Shown: positions 1 through 11,975, counted from the first letter of the stretch. The stretch is 64,000 bases of DNA from Arctopsyche grandis (GCF_051622035.1 NC_135357.1:33088191-33152190); one strand, 5' to 3'. Numbers and translations are program-made. Notes: a model not told the origin generated them from the letters alone.

Positions 1-151
1 TGGTAGTATTTTCTTTCTTTAGAAAAAGCCTTAAAAGTATTCCAAATAATACTATATTACATACATTCAATACCTATTCAATAGGTTTAGTAAAATATGT
101 TCTTTTAAGATAAAATATCTATCTATATATATATATATATATACATATATA

Positions 152-360
152 CTAGTTGTTTTACCCGGCTTCGCTCAGTATTTGTAATATAAACAGCTTA
201 AACATTTGCTTTTTTATTAAATTTATTTGAATCGAAAAAAATATAATATTCAACCAATTGAATTGTCGTCATAGAAACTTTGTTTTGTTTTCGAAGTTCC
301 CAACCAAAGATAATTGCATACTTATATACATACAAAGTCTCTTTCGAAATTATATATTAG
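152..360 (-). mobile_element. Helitron-type non-autonomous element, copy 1
   Basis: On the minus strand the element ends in CTAG followed by T, preceded by CCGGG and a short GC-rich hairpin region derived from CCGAGCGAAGCCGGG. The other end is the TTTCGAAAGAGACTTTG boundary shared with other copies. It abuts a (TA)n tract at 126-150. Helitron classification rests on the CTAG-T end, the subterminal hairpin and the absence of a target duplication. Confidence 0.6.
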
Positions 361-1745
361 ATTTGCACATTATGTATAACAATTATATTTTAAATCATAC
401 TAGATAATATACATATATATATGACTATTGTATTATGTACATATTTAGTTTTATAACCTAAAATAGTACATGTATGAATGATAAGGTTGGTATGCATGAC
501 TAGAGTGAATGATGAGGTTGGTCGAATGTAATGTTACATTCAGTTTAGACTATTGCGGCGCTCCGACTAGTAAACAATGTTTTAAACCGCTCAACGAGTC
601 TTTTACTTTTATACATGACTCTTGACAATCAGATCCTGACAGACAGATATGTATATATTTCATATTAGCCGAATTGCCCGGCGTATCTCGGGAGAATAAA
701 AATTTCATAAGGAGCATTTTATACGACCCTTTTCCAAAATGTTATAAGTTTTACTATGAGGCAAAATACTAAATTTGGTAGTTCTAAATTTAAAACTGCA
801 GATTTACATATATACATAGTGGAAAAATAGACAAGCATTCTTCTGTATTTAGTTTAGTTTATAAGAAAACATGAGAAAAAGAAGAAGAAGATCGTCAAAC
901 CATATTGATCTCGCAACGTACAGTTCAATTAGATAATGAGACAGAAAAAAGTGGTTTGAACGCAACGTATCATCATCCGTTTTACCACGTTCCAAATTGG
1001 CGTTCAAGATTTGCGTAATCTCGTTGCAGTTTTGCGCCGTATCCGAAATTCGCGACCAATTATCCGGATAATTCCGGTTAATCGGGAGCACTCGTCACGA
1101 TCTGATTTCCCACGCTCCACATTGTTCTAATTTCGTCGAATTTTCGGAAAAAATACAAACATATGTATACGTATATAAAAAGTATTCATTACGATAGTCT
1201 AAATTGAGCAATCCGGTTGTTAATTGACGACGGTCATCAATTTGATCAAGGCCTGATAATAGAATAGTACTATGTGCGTATAATTTCTTTCATTGTTTTA
1301 GAAACGAGTGTTTTAAAATTCCTCAATTTTTGGTAAAAAATTCCGTAAGATAAATTGTAGCGTATAGAAAAAGTTTTGAATCATACAAGAAGAGAATTAA
1401 GCTAGTAAGGCAAATGCTTTCTTTTACGAGATTTGGGCAGTTTTGAGCAATATATGGGTAGCTTTCTGGACGGCAATTTTACTGTGCGACAGGAGATCCG
1501 CGCGAGCGATTTTCGTAGCGGCGGTTCCCCTGGTAGCGATTCACATGTGAGATGTAATCATCGAACCAGGTTTGACAGTGATCGATCATTGTGATTTCCA
1601 TAATTGAAGATATGATATAAACTTGTCGGAATAAAGCTGAAAACGCACTGAATCACGTTCTAGGTCTCCCGTAGTGAAAAATTCACAGGGTTACTTTTTT
1701 TCAACAAGTTTCGAATATGGGAACCACCGTCAAACCCATGTCAAT
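361..1745. other. no recognised feature
   Basis: AT-rich sequence. At 665-695 is a short GAATTGCCCGGC motif also seen near 5554 and, more diverged, at 31842 and 44424, probably the end of another dispersed element. Open frames here are short and without family resemblance. Confidence 0.4.
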
Positions 1746-1746
1746 A

Positions 1747-2110
1747 CCAGCAGTAAGGGCTAGTGTTTATCATATTATGCTTTTGAGCAGAGTGGTCATG
1801 GTTCGATTCCCACTAGTAGCTGCTAGCCAGACCTTGGTTTGTGAGTCCAGGTCAATCGTTTCTTATCAGAGTTTGTCAATTTTTCTAATTTTCATTGAAA
1901 CAGTTTCTATAAATTGGCATCTACATTTCAATCTCTCTTGCAAATCCCAAGATATTCTGCGTCTTTGGGTTCACCTATTTGTATAATATAGATTCTCCAT
2001 AGATGTCACTGTGGATGATGTTTATATGAATGCGCATTGTATAATGCTTGTATTGATCGTATTGTATCTGTATTAGTATATGCGTTGCATTGGAGCGATA
2101 TGTAAAGGCC
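1747..2110 (+). mobile_element. tRNA-derived SINE, F-type tail
   Basis: The head has a pol III box B match (GGTTCGATTCC). The central domain matches the other SINEs in the window (TTTGTGAGTCCAGGTC, CAGAGTTTGTCAATTTTT). The tail ends in the diverged hairpin core GCATTGGAGCGATATGTAA at about 2086-2105 and resembles the tail at 16370-16820. No A-rich tract remains; a hAT remnant follows directly. Confidence 0.75.
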
Positions 2111-2585
2111 AGTACCGGTTTTAGGGGGGGGGGTGCTAGGTCAGGCGGTGCCCGAGGGCGCCAAGTAAGATAGGACGACGCTCGATCCGCAAAAAGCGCT
2201 TTAAAATTAAAATTAGAGCGCCAAAGGTCCTACATTTGTACTCGGCAAATTCTATTCAAACAATCTACTGGAAAAACCTGATCTTCAAATTAAGCTCACC
2301 GCGAATTCAAAATCTGATATTATTAGCAATGAACTTATCAATTTAAAAGCCTTTGTTTCAAATAAAGTTCAAGGTAAAATTAATCCACTCATTGTATTCA
2401 ATTTTATAAAACAGCACAATTTACAAGAATTATATCCAAACATTTGGGTTTCTATGCTTTTGCTGACACTGCCTGAAACTGTAGCAAGGTTCGAAGGCCG
2501 GGAAAAAGAAGGATGGTAATCCAGTTTTTATATTTTTTTTCTAAGGGTGTTTAGAAAAAATTGCCCGAGGGCGCCATTGGGTGTA
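2111..2585 (+). mobile_element. decayed hAT transposon fragment
   Basis: A CAGTACCGGTTTTAGGGGG-like start, two copies of GCCCGAGGGCGCC (about 2148 and 2563), and between them coding sequence resembling a hAT C-terminus. The 3' terminus is unclear and no target duplication was found. Confidence 0.6.
2253..2519 (+). pseudogene. hAT transposase C-terminal fragment (ZMYM-type dimerisation region)
   Basis: An open frame without a start codon, ending at TAA 2517-2519. It contains NPLIVFNFIKQHNLQELYPN and then IWVSMLLLTLPETVARFEG, which aligns with the hAT dimerisation segment normally reading ...LLTLPVTVASAERSFSKLK. The conserved SAERSF part is lost, so the fragment is non-functional. The rest of the transposase is absent. 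Confidence 0.65.
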
Positions 2586-3530
2586 AGGCTTGGTAAAGTG
2601 TAAGTGTACATATTCGATTGAAATAAAAATAAAAATACAAGTGTTTTTGGCCTGGGTGTTATAGCATAGATCAGCAGCACAAGCGGTTTTGATACACGTG
2701 CAAAATTATTTATTTAAATACATAGATATTTATTTGAAATCTCACTATACTATAAAGTTGAATATTTGTTCCCTATGCAAATCTGCGGTATTCTATTGAG
2801 AAGCATTAAGTTTGAAACTACATACATATCTATACAATTATGTATATTTAGATCGCCATACTTTTTTTTTCAAACTTGAACGTGCTCGAGTAAATGTTTG
2901 TTAATATATATTTAATAAGAAAAAAAATTCCGTATTGGATCTAAAACTGAATGCAAGTAGTACAGCGAAAGCTGAAGCTCAAAAATAAACATATTTTGAA
3001 GACGAATTGAAGATCATGAAAAAGTTACGTAAATTTGTATGCAACTGAATGACTTCGGACAAATCTAATTAACTACTCGAACGCCAGTAGAGTGGACAGT
3101 GGACAGGCAAACATTACACGTATAGATAAATATTGACGTTGATGATGTTTCAATGACGATGCAATATATGCTTCAAACGTGCAAACATCTTTAACACATA
3201 TTATACATATTTCGCGCGAGAGCGAAATCGCAAGCGAAAACTGGTATGCAAATACCGGAAGTGAAAGATGCACCCGTGCATGTTCAATGTCATCGATGAC
3301 AAAAGGTAATACTGATAATAATGATGATGATGATGATGATGCCCCGATAGATCTGTGGCACGATCGCGGAGAAAGCAAATCGTGATGGCCACTTACATAG
3401 ATCTCAATTTCAGCGTAAACTTACTAGGAATATAGTATATTTGCCTGAAAGTCTGGTCGTGACTTCTAATTCTTATTTGAATGCCATTACATAAATTGTA
3501 TTTGTTTCAACAATAACTGCATATATTCGT
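2586..3530. other. no gene recognised; short ATG microsatellite
   Basis: AT-rich. A (GAT)n run at about 3318-3341 and a TATG run at 3528-3543. The overlapping short frames at 3073-3392 derive from the microsatellite and resemble no family. Confidence 0.4.
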
Positions 3531-3689
3531 ATGTATGTATGTATATAATAACATATACAGGATGTTTGGTAGCTCGATACAAAGCCTTGAAGGGTTGATA
3601 GCTTACATAATTTACAAGCATTTTGAGCCACACGTATCTAAGTACAAAGTCTTACGGTTTTTTTTATTTTTACAAACCTCCTTTACGTT

Positions 3690-3926
3690 GATTATTTTAA
3701 CCTATTTGTCTGGTAGCCTGCGCTCATCACTATTTTCATAATTGAATGTTATGTATGAGTGGAATTTTGATATTCTCTCTTCTATTTGGGCCTCGCAGGG
3801 ATGTTTTGTATTTGCGGCTGGTTCATACACTATGCTGGCTATATATAAGTGCAAGACATTCCCTACTATATACATATTTTATTATTTGATATTTTTACTC
3901 TATGTGCTATTATTATAATGCTATTG
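3690..3926 (+). mobile_element. LINE B fragment, truncated at both ends, flanked by a 23-bp direct repeat
   Basis: Matches the end of LINE B coding sequence (peptide LTYLSGSLRSSL) and part of its 3' UTR, as also seen at 35385-35830. The terminal hairpin is missing. The fragment is bounded by a 23-bp direct repeat (3667-3689 and 3927-3949, core ACAAACCTCCTTTACGTT), as expected of a target duplication made in a pre-existing repeat R. Confidence 0.7.
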
Positions 3927-4128
3927 TTTTTACAAACCTCCTTTACGTTTCACTTACGATTACAATTCAGGAAATAATTTGCCTCTTATCCGATCGTTTT
4001 CATACTTTGCCACATTGCTCATTTGGGCCATTAATATAAGTAAATGGATCCTCCGCCATTACGATAGAGATAAAATATCGTTTAATACGCGTTTGAAGTT
4101 TGGACGTCTATGTAGTCTTTAGTTTAAT
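3927..4128 (+). repeat. dispersed repeat R, copy 1
   Basis: Shares the landmarks ACCTCCTTTACGTTTCAC, CTTATCCGATCGTTTTCAT and CCATTACGA with copies at 4604, 33275 (minus) and 42508. Belongs to the sub-type with TTACGATTACAATTCAGG in place of the GGTTTTCGTGTCAGTGG segment. No open frame is conserved. Confidence 0.75.
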
Positions 4129-4603
4129 ACATAGATGGCGGTAGTAAAATAAAATTATTGTTATTTTTATTCAAAATAATAGTTTATATATCTTAATATT
4201 ATATACAAAACTAAAAAAAAGGTTTGTTTTTAAAAAACTTTTTTTTACAAGGCTATTTTTAAAGATTTTTAGTAAAAACACCAAAATCTCACAGTTAATT
4301 GCTAATACTGCCCAAGTTAAAAGAGGTATGTTAGTCAGTTATTATTTTTTTGTTTGTCTAATGTTTATTCATTCAAATAAAAACAAATACAACCATCTGT
4401 GTCTACAGAAAAAAAATAATAGAGGCACCATAAGCTGTGTTTAGTCGCGTATAATTCTGTTACACAAGTTTTGTTACCAACTTCTGCCAAATCGATTTTC
4501 TTGATATTTGGCACACATTGAGTTGACTCTGTCACCACCAAATTAGGCAAATTGGAAGCTGAGCATTGCTGGGTGTTTTCGCTTGTATGTACATTCAATT
4601 TGA
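4129..4603. other. AT-rich spacer between two R copies
   Basis: Contains a 77-codon minus-strand frame (4598-4365) resembling nothing known. The downstream sequence of both R copies shares a motif around TTTTTAAAAAACTTTTTTTT, so R may be longer than its conserved core. Confidence 0.35.
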
Positions 4604-4800
4604 TTTTTACATACCTCCTTTACGTTTCACTTACGATTACAATTCAGGAAAAAGTTTGCCTCTTATCCGATCGTTTTCATACTTTGCCATATTGCTCATT
4701 TTGGTCATCAATATAAGTAAATGGATCCTCCGCCATTACGATGGGGCAAAAATATCGTGTAAGACGCGTTTGATATCTGCCCGGCGAGATAGTCGTTGAC
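4604..4800 (+). repeat. dispersed repeat R, copy 2
   Basis: Same sub-type and orientation as the copy at 3927; matches from ACATACCTCCTTTACG to the CGCGTTTGA region. The two copies lie about 680 bp apart. Confidence 0.75.
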
Positions 4801-7540
4801 GTTTATCTATCGTTTGTTTATTAGTTTTAAACATAATAATTTTATATACAAATTATAGAAGAGGTATGTTTTTAAAAAACTTTTTTTTAATGTTATATGT
4901 TATTAAATTTGACTAATAAATTGTCGAAAAAAATAAAATGAACGGCAATTGTTCGATTGTTTTGTGAATGCTCAATTTTAATTGGTCGAATCCGAAACGA
5001 ACACATATCAAACGAGTTTATGAGAAAATACCGGTAATTGTTGGGTCGGATAGGCATCGCAATTGTCTCGTTTGAAAATCAAGTCATTCGTATAATTGGA
5101 TACGTAATATGCGTACATTTAATTGAGACGTGTGTTTATATGGGCGTTTCGTTCACAATGATTCGGTTTTTTCCCATATTGTGCAAAAATGGCTAAAGGC
5201 CGAATTCGCTCTTTAGTCCTGTTGCAATCCAATTCATTTAATCCGACGCACAATGCTCGACTTGAGACGATTAGTGAGACCACTCTAGCATAACGTCTCT
5301 CCCACGAAACTGGAGATAAGATCGACCAGTCGTTGTTGTTGTTGTTGTTGTTGTTGCTGTTGCCGTTTTTCAGTTGTCGTTGTTTTCGTTCTGACTTTAA
5401 TTATTTTCGCGCGATACACCGTTGTGAAAGCACTGTGGCAACGCGATCGACAACCGGCGGATTCTGCGCTGGATTTTATGATCTGATTTGATTTGAAGTC
5501 GAAACAGTACATACAAACTTGTTGAAAATACTTTGTTTTATAATCAAAACTAGTCGAATTGCCCGGCATTGATCGGGTGGGCGAAAGGAAAGTAATATGA
5601 GACAGTCTATACAGAGAAATGGTATAATAATAGAAGCGCCCCTACCAATGCTATGCTTGTGTCAATAATACGCGGTACGTCTGCATAACTACGCTACAAC
5701 GCACGGAATATAATCAGGGTCATCACATATTCACTACAGAAATTAAAGTTTTATTTTAATATAGATTTATTTACAATTTAATTATATGGTGTATTTGAAT
5801 ATAATTATATGTAATTTTTATGTTGGTGTTGTTGCCCCCAATTGACAAAACCTAGTCGTATGGGTTGGTTCCTTTTATGAAAACTATGTCTCTTTGTGAC
5901 CTTAACCCTTCCTCACCGAAATGGGGTATGCAAATGCCCCAATTTTACGTTTTTCGTAATAACTATGTGGTGTTCAAAGCTATACACCCTTTATTTCTTG
6001 TATTCCTAGAATGAACTACAAGACATTTATTTTAATAGATTTTGTATGATTTAGAAAAGTGGTACATCGTAAAAAATACATTTATACGTTCCAAAGTATG
6101 ATTTAAAGGTGGTAGCGATAAATCATGTTTTTGACTGTTCGCTTGCATATTCTTATTGATCGATGAATCAATGCGAGAGAAAGAGACTTTAATAAAAAGA
6201 CTTTAAATGAATGAGAGAGAAAGAGAGAGTTATATTTTCGTAAGCTATTGTTTTCGTCGCTTTTGGCGCGTGGCTATTGAGTCATGCCGTCGCCTGTTGG
6301 CCTTACCTATGTGCGTTTGCGTGTTGATGCTTGTCGTTATTTTTTAATACAAAAATAGTCAAAAACATGCTATAGGACTAAAACGTTTTTATGTTGATGT
6401 ATAAAATTATTAATAAGATATATATTGAACCCATTTGTATTGAGAAAAGCTGTATTTTGATTAAAAATACATTCGATTCGGGACACTAGTTTGATCTCAA
6501 CGCTCCGTCCTTCAAAGGTTAAGTGAGATAAATCTTTCTAAAATTAAAATTAAATTTCATTCATGATAACTGGTATCAAATGAGATTCGTTTCTTTTTTG
6601 TTAACAACAAAAAATCTCTCGGTTTGAAAATAAATATTTTACCCGAAAGTAAATAGAATAGAATTATTTGATTATGTTAGATGAATATTCGGTATAATAA
6701 TAAAATGGCTGCGTGTACGTATACATACATATGTAGAAAAAAAATTTGATTTTACTATAAAATGTATAATATGTATAATTGATAGAAAATAATACTATGT
6801 AATAGTGAATAAATTAATCAATCACGAATTGGAGAAATTTTTCATCTTTTCATGAGATGGAATAAAATTGAAATTAAATTTATATTGAATTACGTATGTA
6901 AAAATTTTACCGAATCTATAATGCACAAATAAAAATTTCTCAACTTGCCAATACGTTCATCATAAAGGTTATTTATATTATTCAATGCAAATCGCATTTT
7001 TTCACACGCAGATTATTGCTAATACTTTCGTTGAACTTCAGCACAGAATAATTCGTAAAAAGAAATAAAAAAACACACACACACACACACTCACACACGG
7101 AACGTGGCTTTTAGAGAAAGTCAATAAAAATGAAATTTATATTGTATTTTATTTTAAACATGCCGTTTTAAAATGCAAATAAATTATTTACATGAGATGA
7201 CGAAACTGAAGACGAGCACGTATGTGTGTATGAAATTTATGCAAAATATGCCGACGGATAATAATTTATTCCGACTGTTAAATAATAATTACAACCGAGT
7301 TTCGCACCTCTGACGTATCGATGCAGAATTCGATACACATTGTACTAAAAATGCACCGTTTGTTCGATTCAAAATACTCAATATGAGATCATGTGATGAT
7401 TACTATCGAATATAATGTGATAATTGACGCAGTTATATACATAGAAGTGCATTATATATGATATTCGCTTTGGAATTTCGTATAGTATTTTTATGCACTT
7501 TCGAAAATATTTAATGTAATCAATATTAGATCAGTGATAC
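4801..7540. other. no gene recognised; microsatellites
   Basis: A GTT repeat at about 5332-5357 that reads as polyglutamine on the minus strand but lies in an otherwise unrecognised frame (5569-5285), a GAATTGCCCGGC end motif at 5554, GA-rich tracts at 6170-6230 and an AC repeat at 7075-7090. No conserved coding sequence. Confidence 0.4.
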
Positions 7541-8118
7541 CACTGTTCGACACGAAAAATGGTTCAGAGACAAGATATGACTTTTCTTATAGATCTATGC
7601 CCAGTGAATACGAATCTGGTAATAAAAAATGTTGAATAGCTCGAGATATGGAGGTACATGTGTTTTTTAAATCGCGCGATTTTTCTATATCTTGGTGTTG
7701 TTCGGTCGATGTCTCAAAATCTGTCAATTTCCTTGACAAAATGAATATTGAAATATATATTCGGGTATTTTATCTTTCATTTGTAGTACATTTCAGCTTT
7801 CAAATCTCTCTAAGTAGTCGTCCAGTTCAAATCAAAAGACAAAAATACGTATTTTCATTTGGGATTTTTTCCCACTGTTAATACTATTTTATATTGAGTT
7901 TTTTCTATTGAAACATGTTTATTGGGATAGTGTTCTGGCTACCCAATTTTTTGTTTTCGTTTAAAAGGGATAATTGTAAGTGTGCTGAATTTTAAAACGG
8001 TAAAATTGCGAGCTAAAAGTTCGTACTAGTATTTACTCGTATTTACACGAATCTGAATTGAATTAATTATGGATAATATATATTAAATTGTCTTTATATA
8101 AGAATTAAATAAAATTTC
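7541..8118 (+). repeat. dispersed repeat S, copy 1
   Basis: Homologous to 55033-55613 over its whole length. Contains a 77-codon open frame (7648-7881) that aligns with the one in copy 2 and ends in the same FGIFSHC / LGIFSHC type C-terminus. The family is not recognised; it may be part of a longer element. Confidence 0.7.
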
Positions 8119-8810
8119 GATTATAATTCGATTATAATTATATTTCGACTATTCTTGTGGATTTATAACAAAAATTCGTTTATTTTAAGCCAGTTACTAA
8201 AAGTGTAATATTCTTATGTGTGTAAATATGTATGTATATATGTACGTATTTAAGATAAATTTTGAAGTTATGTGGAAAGTTGAATGCAAAACTGCATTCG
8301 GCTAATGGTGAATGTTCCATAGTGTTGTCGGAGCTTGTAGTGCATTAGAAATTGCAATTTCTCCCACGATTCGCTCCGAATTTGGTCCTTTGGCGACTTT
8401 CTTACATTGAATAGGATATGTGTTAATCTTTAAATGTAAAAATAATACTCGCGAAAGGTACAGCGTGGGTTGAAAGTGACGTTTTACATTAAAAGAGTGC
8501 GATTAATTATGCGATAGTCGGCTCTGTATGAACGTTATGAGTGATTATTTGTATACACATGTACATATATATGCGTGTGTAGGTAATTAATTGACTTTTT
8601 GCGGTTTGTTTTTGTAATTGCGGCGTTGATTGTGTGCAGTTTTTGATTTCGGTTGTTTTTTTAATGTGATCGCTTGTGTGTATTATAATGATCGCAAAAT
8701 GAGCCGGTTATGCAATTCGTACGCGCAGTCTGTGTACGTTTGAAAAGAAATTAATTTGGTTTTAATTGTTTTAGTTGTGTGATTATATTAATTGATTTTT
8801 AAACTAATGC
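8119..8810. other. no recognised feature
   Basis: AT-rich, with TG-rich runs and short palindromic TATG/CATA tracts. No open frame or repeat match. Confidence 0.35.
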
Positions 8811-8811
8811 T

Positions 8812-9925
8812 TGATTACAATGGGCGGTGGAATCGTTAAGTTTATACTATGTATATATGTATGTATAATTGAGGTTCAAATTTTTTCATATTTATTTGAT
8901 GCACTTTTCAGATTTATTTCTATGGAAAATTGTATGATCCGCCGCTTAGTTTAATCAAATTTGATTTTATTTTTATGATAACAATAAGCGGCGGAATTAT
9001 GTGAATTTTTCATTGAAAATTTTGACTATTTTCAGTTTGCGTTATGATTATTTTGAAAGTTTTACAATTCCTCCGCTTAATGTGATCAAATTTGATTACA
9101 ATAGGTGACGGAAATTACATATTTTACAACTAAGAGGCATTGGACTAGAATAATAAAAGTTATTGATACAAATATGTCATTTATTGTAATTTTTATTGTC
9201 TTAAAAGAATAACGATTACAATAAGCGGTGGAATTTTGAAAATTTAGCCAAATCTTAAATAAAACAAATCCGCTCCGCTTAATGTGATCAAATTTGATTA
9301 CAATAGCTGGCGGAAATGATTTATTTTACAATAAAAACCATTGGACTGGTATAATAAAAGTTATCGATAAAAAAGTGTCATTTATTGTAATCTTTATTTT
9401 TTTAAAAGAATAACGATTACAATGCGTTTAATTTGTTGGTACAAATTTGCCGCGTATTTTAATCAAAGTTGTTTTAAAAAATAACGATTGAAATAAGCGG
9501 TGGAAATAAGTACAATCAGTTGAATTGTAAATTGTAACGTTATTGTAATCAAAATCTTCTAATATATAATTTCGAAAGAGACTTTGTATGTATGTTTGTT
9601 GGTTTGGTTCGTAGAATCCGTGATGTTCAATTTAATAAAAAAACAAATGAATATACAAATAAATTTAAATAAAAAAAAACCATCCAAAAAAATTTAGTAA
9701 AATGTTCACTATTAGATTGGCCATGTTTAAGCGGTTTATATTAAAAATGCCGAGCGAAGCCAGGTAAAAGCACTAGTAAATTAAAACAACGTTGATAACA
9801 AAAAGCGGCAGAATTGTAAAATTTACCTACATCTGATCCGTTTAATTTAAAATTTTCTATGCCGCTTATTGTAATCGAATATCATTGTTTTAAAACAATG
9901 CAGTTTACAATAAGCGTCTGAAAGC
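8812..9925. repeat. cluster of short inverted motifs (GATTACAATAAGCGGCGGAA type)
   Basis: The motif, with variation, occurs in plus orientation near 8812, 8973, 9093, 9211, 9294, 9411, 9482 and 9786, and inverted (CCGCTTAATGTGATCAAA type) near 8935, 9067, 9269, 9446, 9540 and 9857, forming several plus/minus pairs. The Helitron-type element at 9555-9776 is inserted in the cluster. A second partial copy lies at 26150-26247. Function unknown; it may be subterminal repeats of an unrecognised transposon. Confidence 0.75.
9555..9776 (+). mobile_element. Helitron-type element, copy 2
   Basis: Runs from ATTTCGAAAGAGACTTTG to a 3' end of GCCGAGCGAAGCC...CTAG followed by T. The 3' hairpin has GC-rich arms around a GAA loop. 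Nearly the same element with the same downstream flank is found at 25963-26138, so the two loci are copies of a larger unit. Confidence 0.68.
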
Positions 9926-10017
9926 TTGAATCGAAATCATCAAATACTGAAATAATACATATGTGTTAGATCACATTAAACACCCAACATATTACCTAAA
10001 CACAATCTGCTTTAGAT

Positions 10018-10304
10018 CATAGACTTTAATTAATATTATGTATTAGATGCATTATGAGCATTTATAAGAATTGTAAATAGGTTTTTGAGCTCTTTTTCCT
10101 ATTATTATGCTCAGTACATTAACATTAGAATAATATAATACTATGATTACTAACGAAATTAAATTGAAATTGTAATATAGAAAATTATCAGTAGATCAGT
10201 AGCTATTCAAATAGATATAAGATGTATTGTGAACATAATTTCGTAATAATAAAAAGCATTTAAAAATCAAAATCAAAAATAAAATGATTTTTTAAGTATG
10301 TGTT
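10018..10304 (+). mobile_element. Jockey-like LINE (J family) 3' tail
   Basis: Carries the J 3' UTR signature (ATTGTAAATAGGTTTTTGAG, GATCAGTAGATCAGTAGCTA) and the terminal GTAATAATAAAAAGCATTT. The tail is shared with the copy at 21757-22490, where it follows reverse-transcriptase coding sequence. It joins directly to the tandem array. Confidence 0.75.
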
Positions 10305-11350
10305 GGAGACTTTAATTAATATTATGTATTTATTTATTTTTAATATACAAGTATACCGCAGTGTCTTTACAGGTCACCCCAATATGACACTGTGGCCAGT
10401 ATTAGATGTATTATGAGCATTTATAAGAATTGTAAATAGGTTTTTCAGCTCTTTTTCCTATTATTATGCTCAGTACATTAACATTAGAATAATATAATAC
10501 TATGATTACTGACAAAATTAAATTGAAATTGTATAATATAAAATGATCAGTAGATCAGTAGCTATCAAAATAGATATAAGATGTATCGTGAACATAATTT
10601 AGTAATAATAAAAAGCATTTGAAACTCAAAATAAAAAAATAAAATGATTTGAAGTATGTGTTGGAGACTTTAATTAATATTATGTATTTATTTATTTTTA
10701 ATATACAAGTATACCGCAGTGTCTTTACAGGTCACCCCAATATGACACTGTGGCCAGTATTAGATGTATTATGAGCATTTATAAGAATTGTAAATAGGTT
10801 TTTCAGCTCTTTTTCCTATTATTATGCTCAGTACATTAACATTAGAATAATATAATACTATGATTACTGACAAAATTAAATTGAAATTGTATAATATAAA
10901 ATGATCAGTAGATCAGTAGCTATCAAAATAGATATAAGATGTATCGTGAACATAATTTAGTAATAATAAAAAGCATTTGAAACTCAAAATAAAAAAATAA
11001 AATGATTTGAAGTATGTGTTGGAGACTTTAATTAATATTATGTATTTATTTATTTTTAATATACAAGTATACCGCAGTGTCTTTACAGGTCACCCCAATA
11101 TGACACTGTGGCCAGTATTAGATGTATTATGAGCATTTATAAGAATTGTAAATAGGTTTTTCAGCTCTTTTTCCTATTATTATGCTCAGTACATTAACAT
11201 TAGAATAATATAATACTATGATTACTGACAAAATTAAATTGAAATTGTATAATATAAAATGATCAGTAGATCAGTAGCTATTCAAATATGTAGATATAAG
11301 ATGTATTGTGAACATAATTTCGTAATAATAAAAAGCATTTAAAAATCAAA
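10305..11350 (+). repeat. tandem array of J LINE tail, 358-bp period, about 2.9 units
   Basis: GGAGACTTTAATTAATATTA recurs at 10305, 10663 and 11021. Each unit is a J LINE 3' tail into which about 70 bp ending in a D-type 3' hairpin was inserted on the minus strand. The units share private changes (GATGTATCGTGAAC, TTTCAGCTC), so insertion preceded amplification. The last unit ends near 11350 with tail sequence of the unamplified type. Confidence 0.88.
10356..10395 (-). other. D-type 3' hairpin (unit 1 of 3)
   Basis: Stem CCACAGTGTC / GACACTGCGG (9 of 10 pairs) around ATATTGGGGTGACCTGTAAA on the minus strand, followed by an A/T-rich tail. Identical copies lie at 10714-10753 and 11072-11111. 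Confidence 0.8.
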
Positions 11351-11849
11351 ACCCCCGATAGTATGTAGTAAACCGATCAAGGAAAGAGGAAAGCGTTCTT
11401 CACCCACCTGGTATTTGTGCGGATAACGTTCGTATGGAAACTTCGCCAGCAGGTAGTGTCTCCTAATCGGGAAGCGGACGATAGACAGCCCACTTTGAGA
11501 AGCACTGTCACTGTACGTGTGTTTGTATGTTTGTGTGTTGGCGCGTTTGTTTCGGTGTTTGGAGAGGCAATGGAGCGTGGTATGTCCGATGGTCTGCTTA
11601 TATGGGTCCTCCCCACGCTCGTGCCCCGCCGGTTGCCACACTCTGGCCTCTTCCAAATCGCACTCGTCAAATTGTTTGACGACAATGGTGACAACCGAAT
11701 GACAACAAGCTCATTACTTTTTTTCAAATGGAATACTCTATTTGAGAAAACGTCGAAAGCTCCGGTCGCCACGGGTGGTCTGAAGCTTGCTTTTGGCATG
11801 CAATATGCTAGATAGTGCTCAGAAGTAAGTGCTCTTAGATACGTGTATC
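11351..11849. other. GC-richer unique stretch; possible minus-strand promoter and first exon
   Basis: On the minus strand CCATATAAGCAGACC (TATAAG at 11602-11597) lies about 190 bp upstream of a strong donor-like ACCAG|GTGGGTG at 11408/11407. Overlapping frames of 105-140 codons exist on both strands without family resemblance. No exon can be assigned with confidence. Confidence 0.3.
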
Positions 11850-11975
11850 ATTTTTTTACTTTATCTATGTATGTACGTAGTGACAATAGATGAAGTTTTG
11901 CGAACATGCGAAAATTCGAACTCGATATTTTGAACTCAGGTTCGATCACTGATCACGTTTTCATGATCTAGAAAA

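Noticed and set aside
3073..3392. overlapping frames with His or Asp runs
   Set aside because: Produced by the (GAT)n microsatellite read in several frames.
5285..5569. polyglutamine protein on the minus strand
   Set aside because: The Gln run is just a GTT/CAA microsatellite; the rest of the frame has no domain or exon signals.
10305..11350. CRISPR-like array
   Set aside because: The units are 358-bp LINE-derived tandem repeats with no short repeat/spacer pattern, in a eukaryotic context.
11377..11815. protein genes of 132 and 140 codons on opposite strands
   Set aside because: Both overlap and neither resembles a known protein; composition alone explains open frames here.
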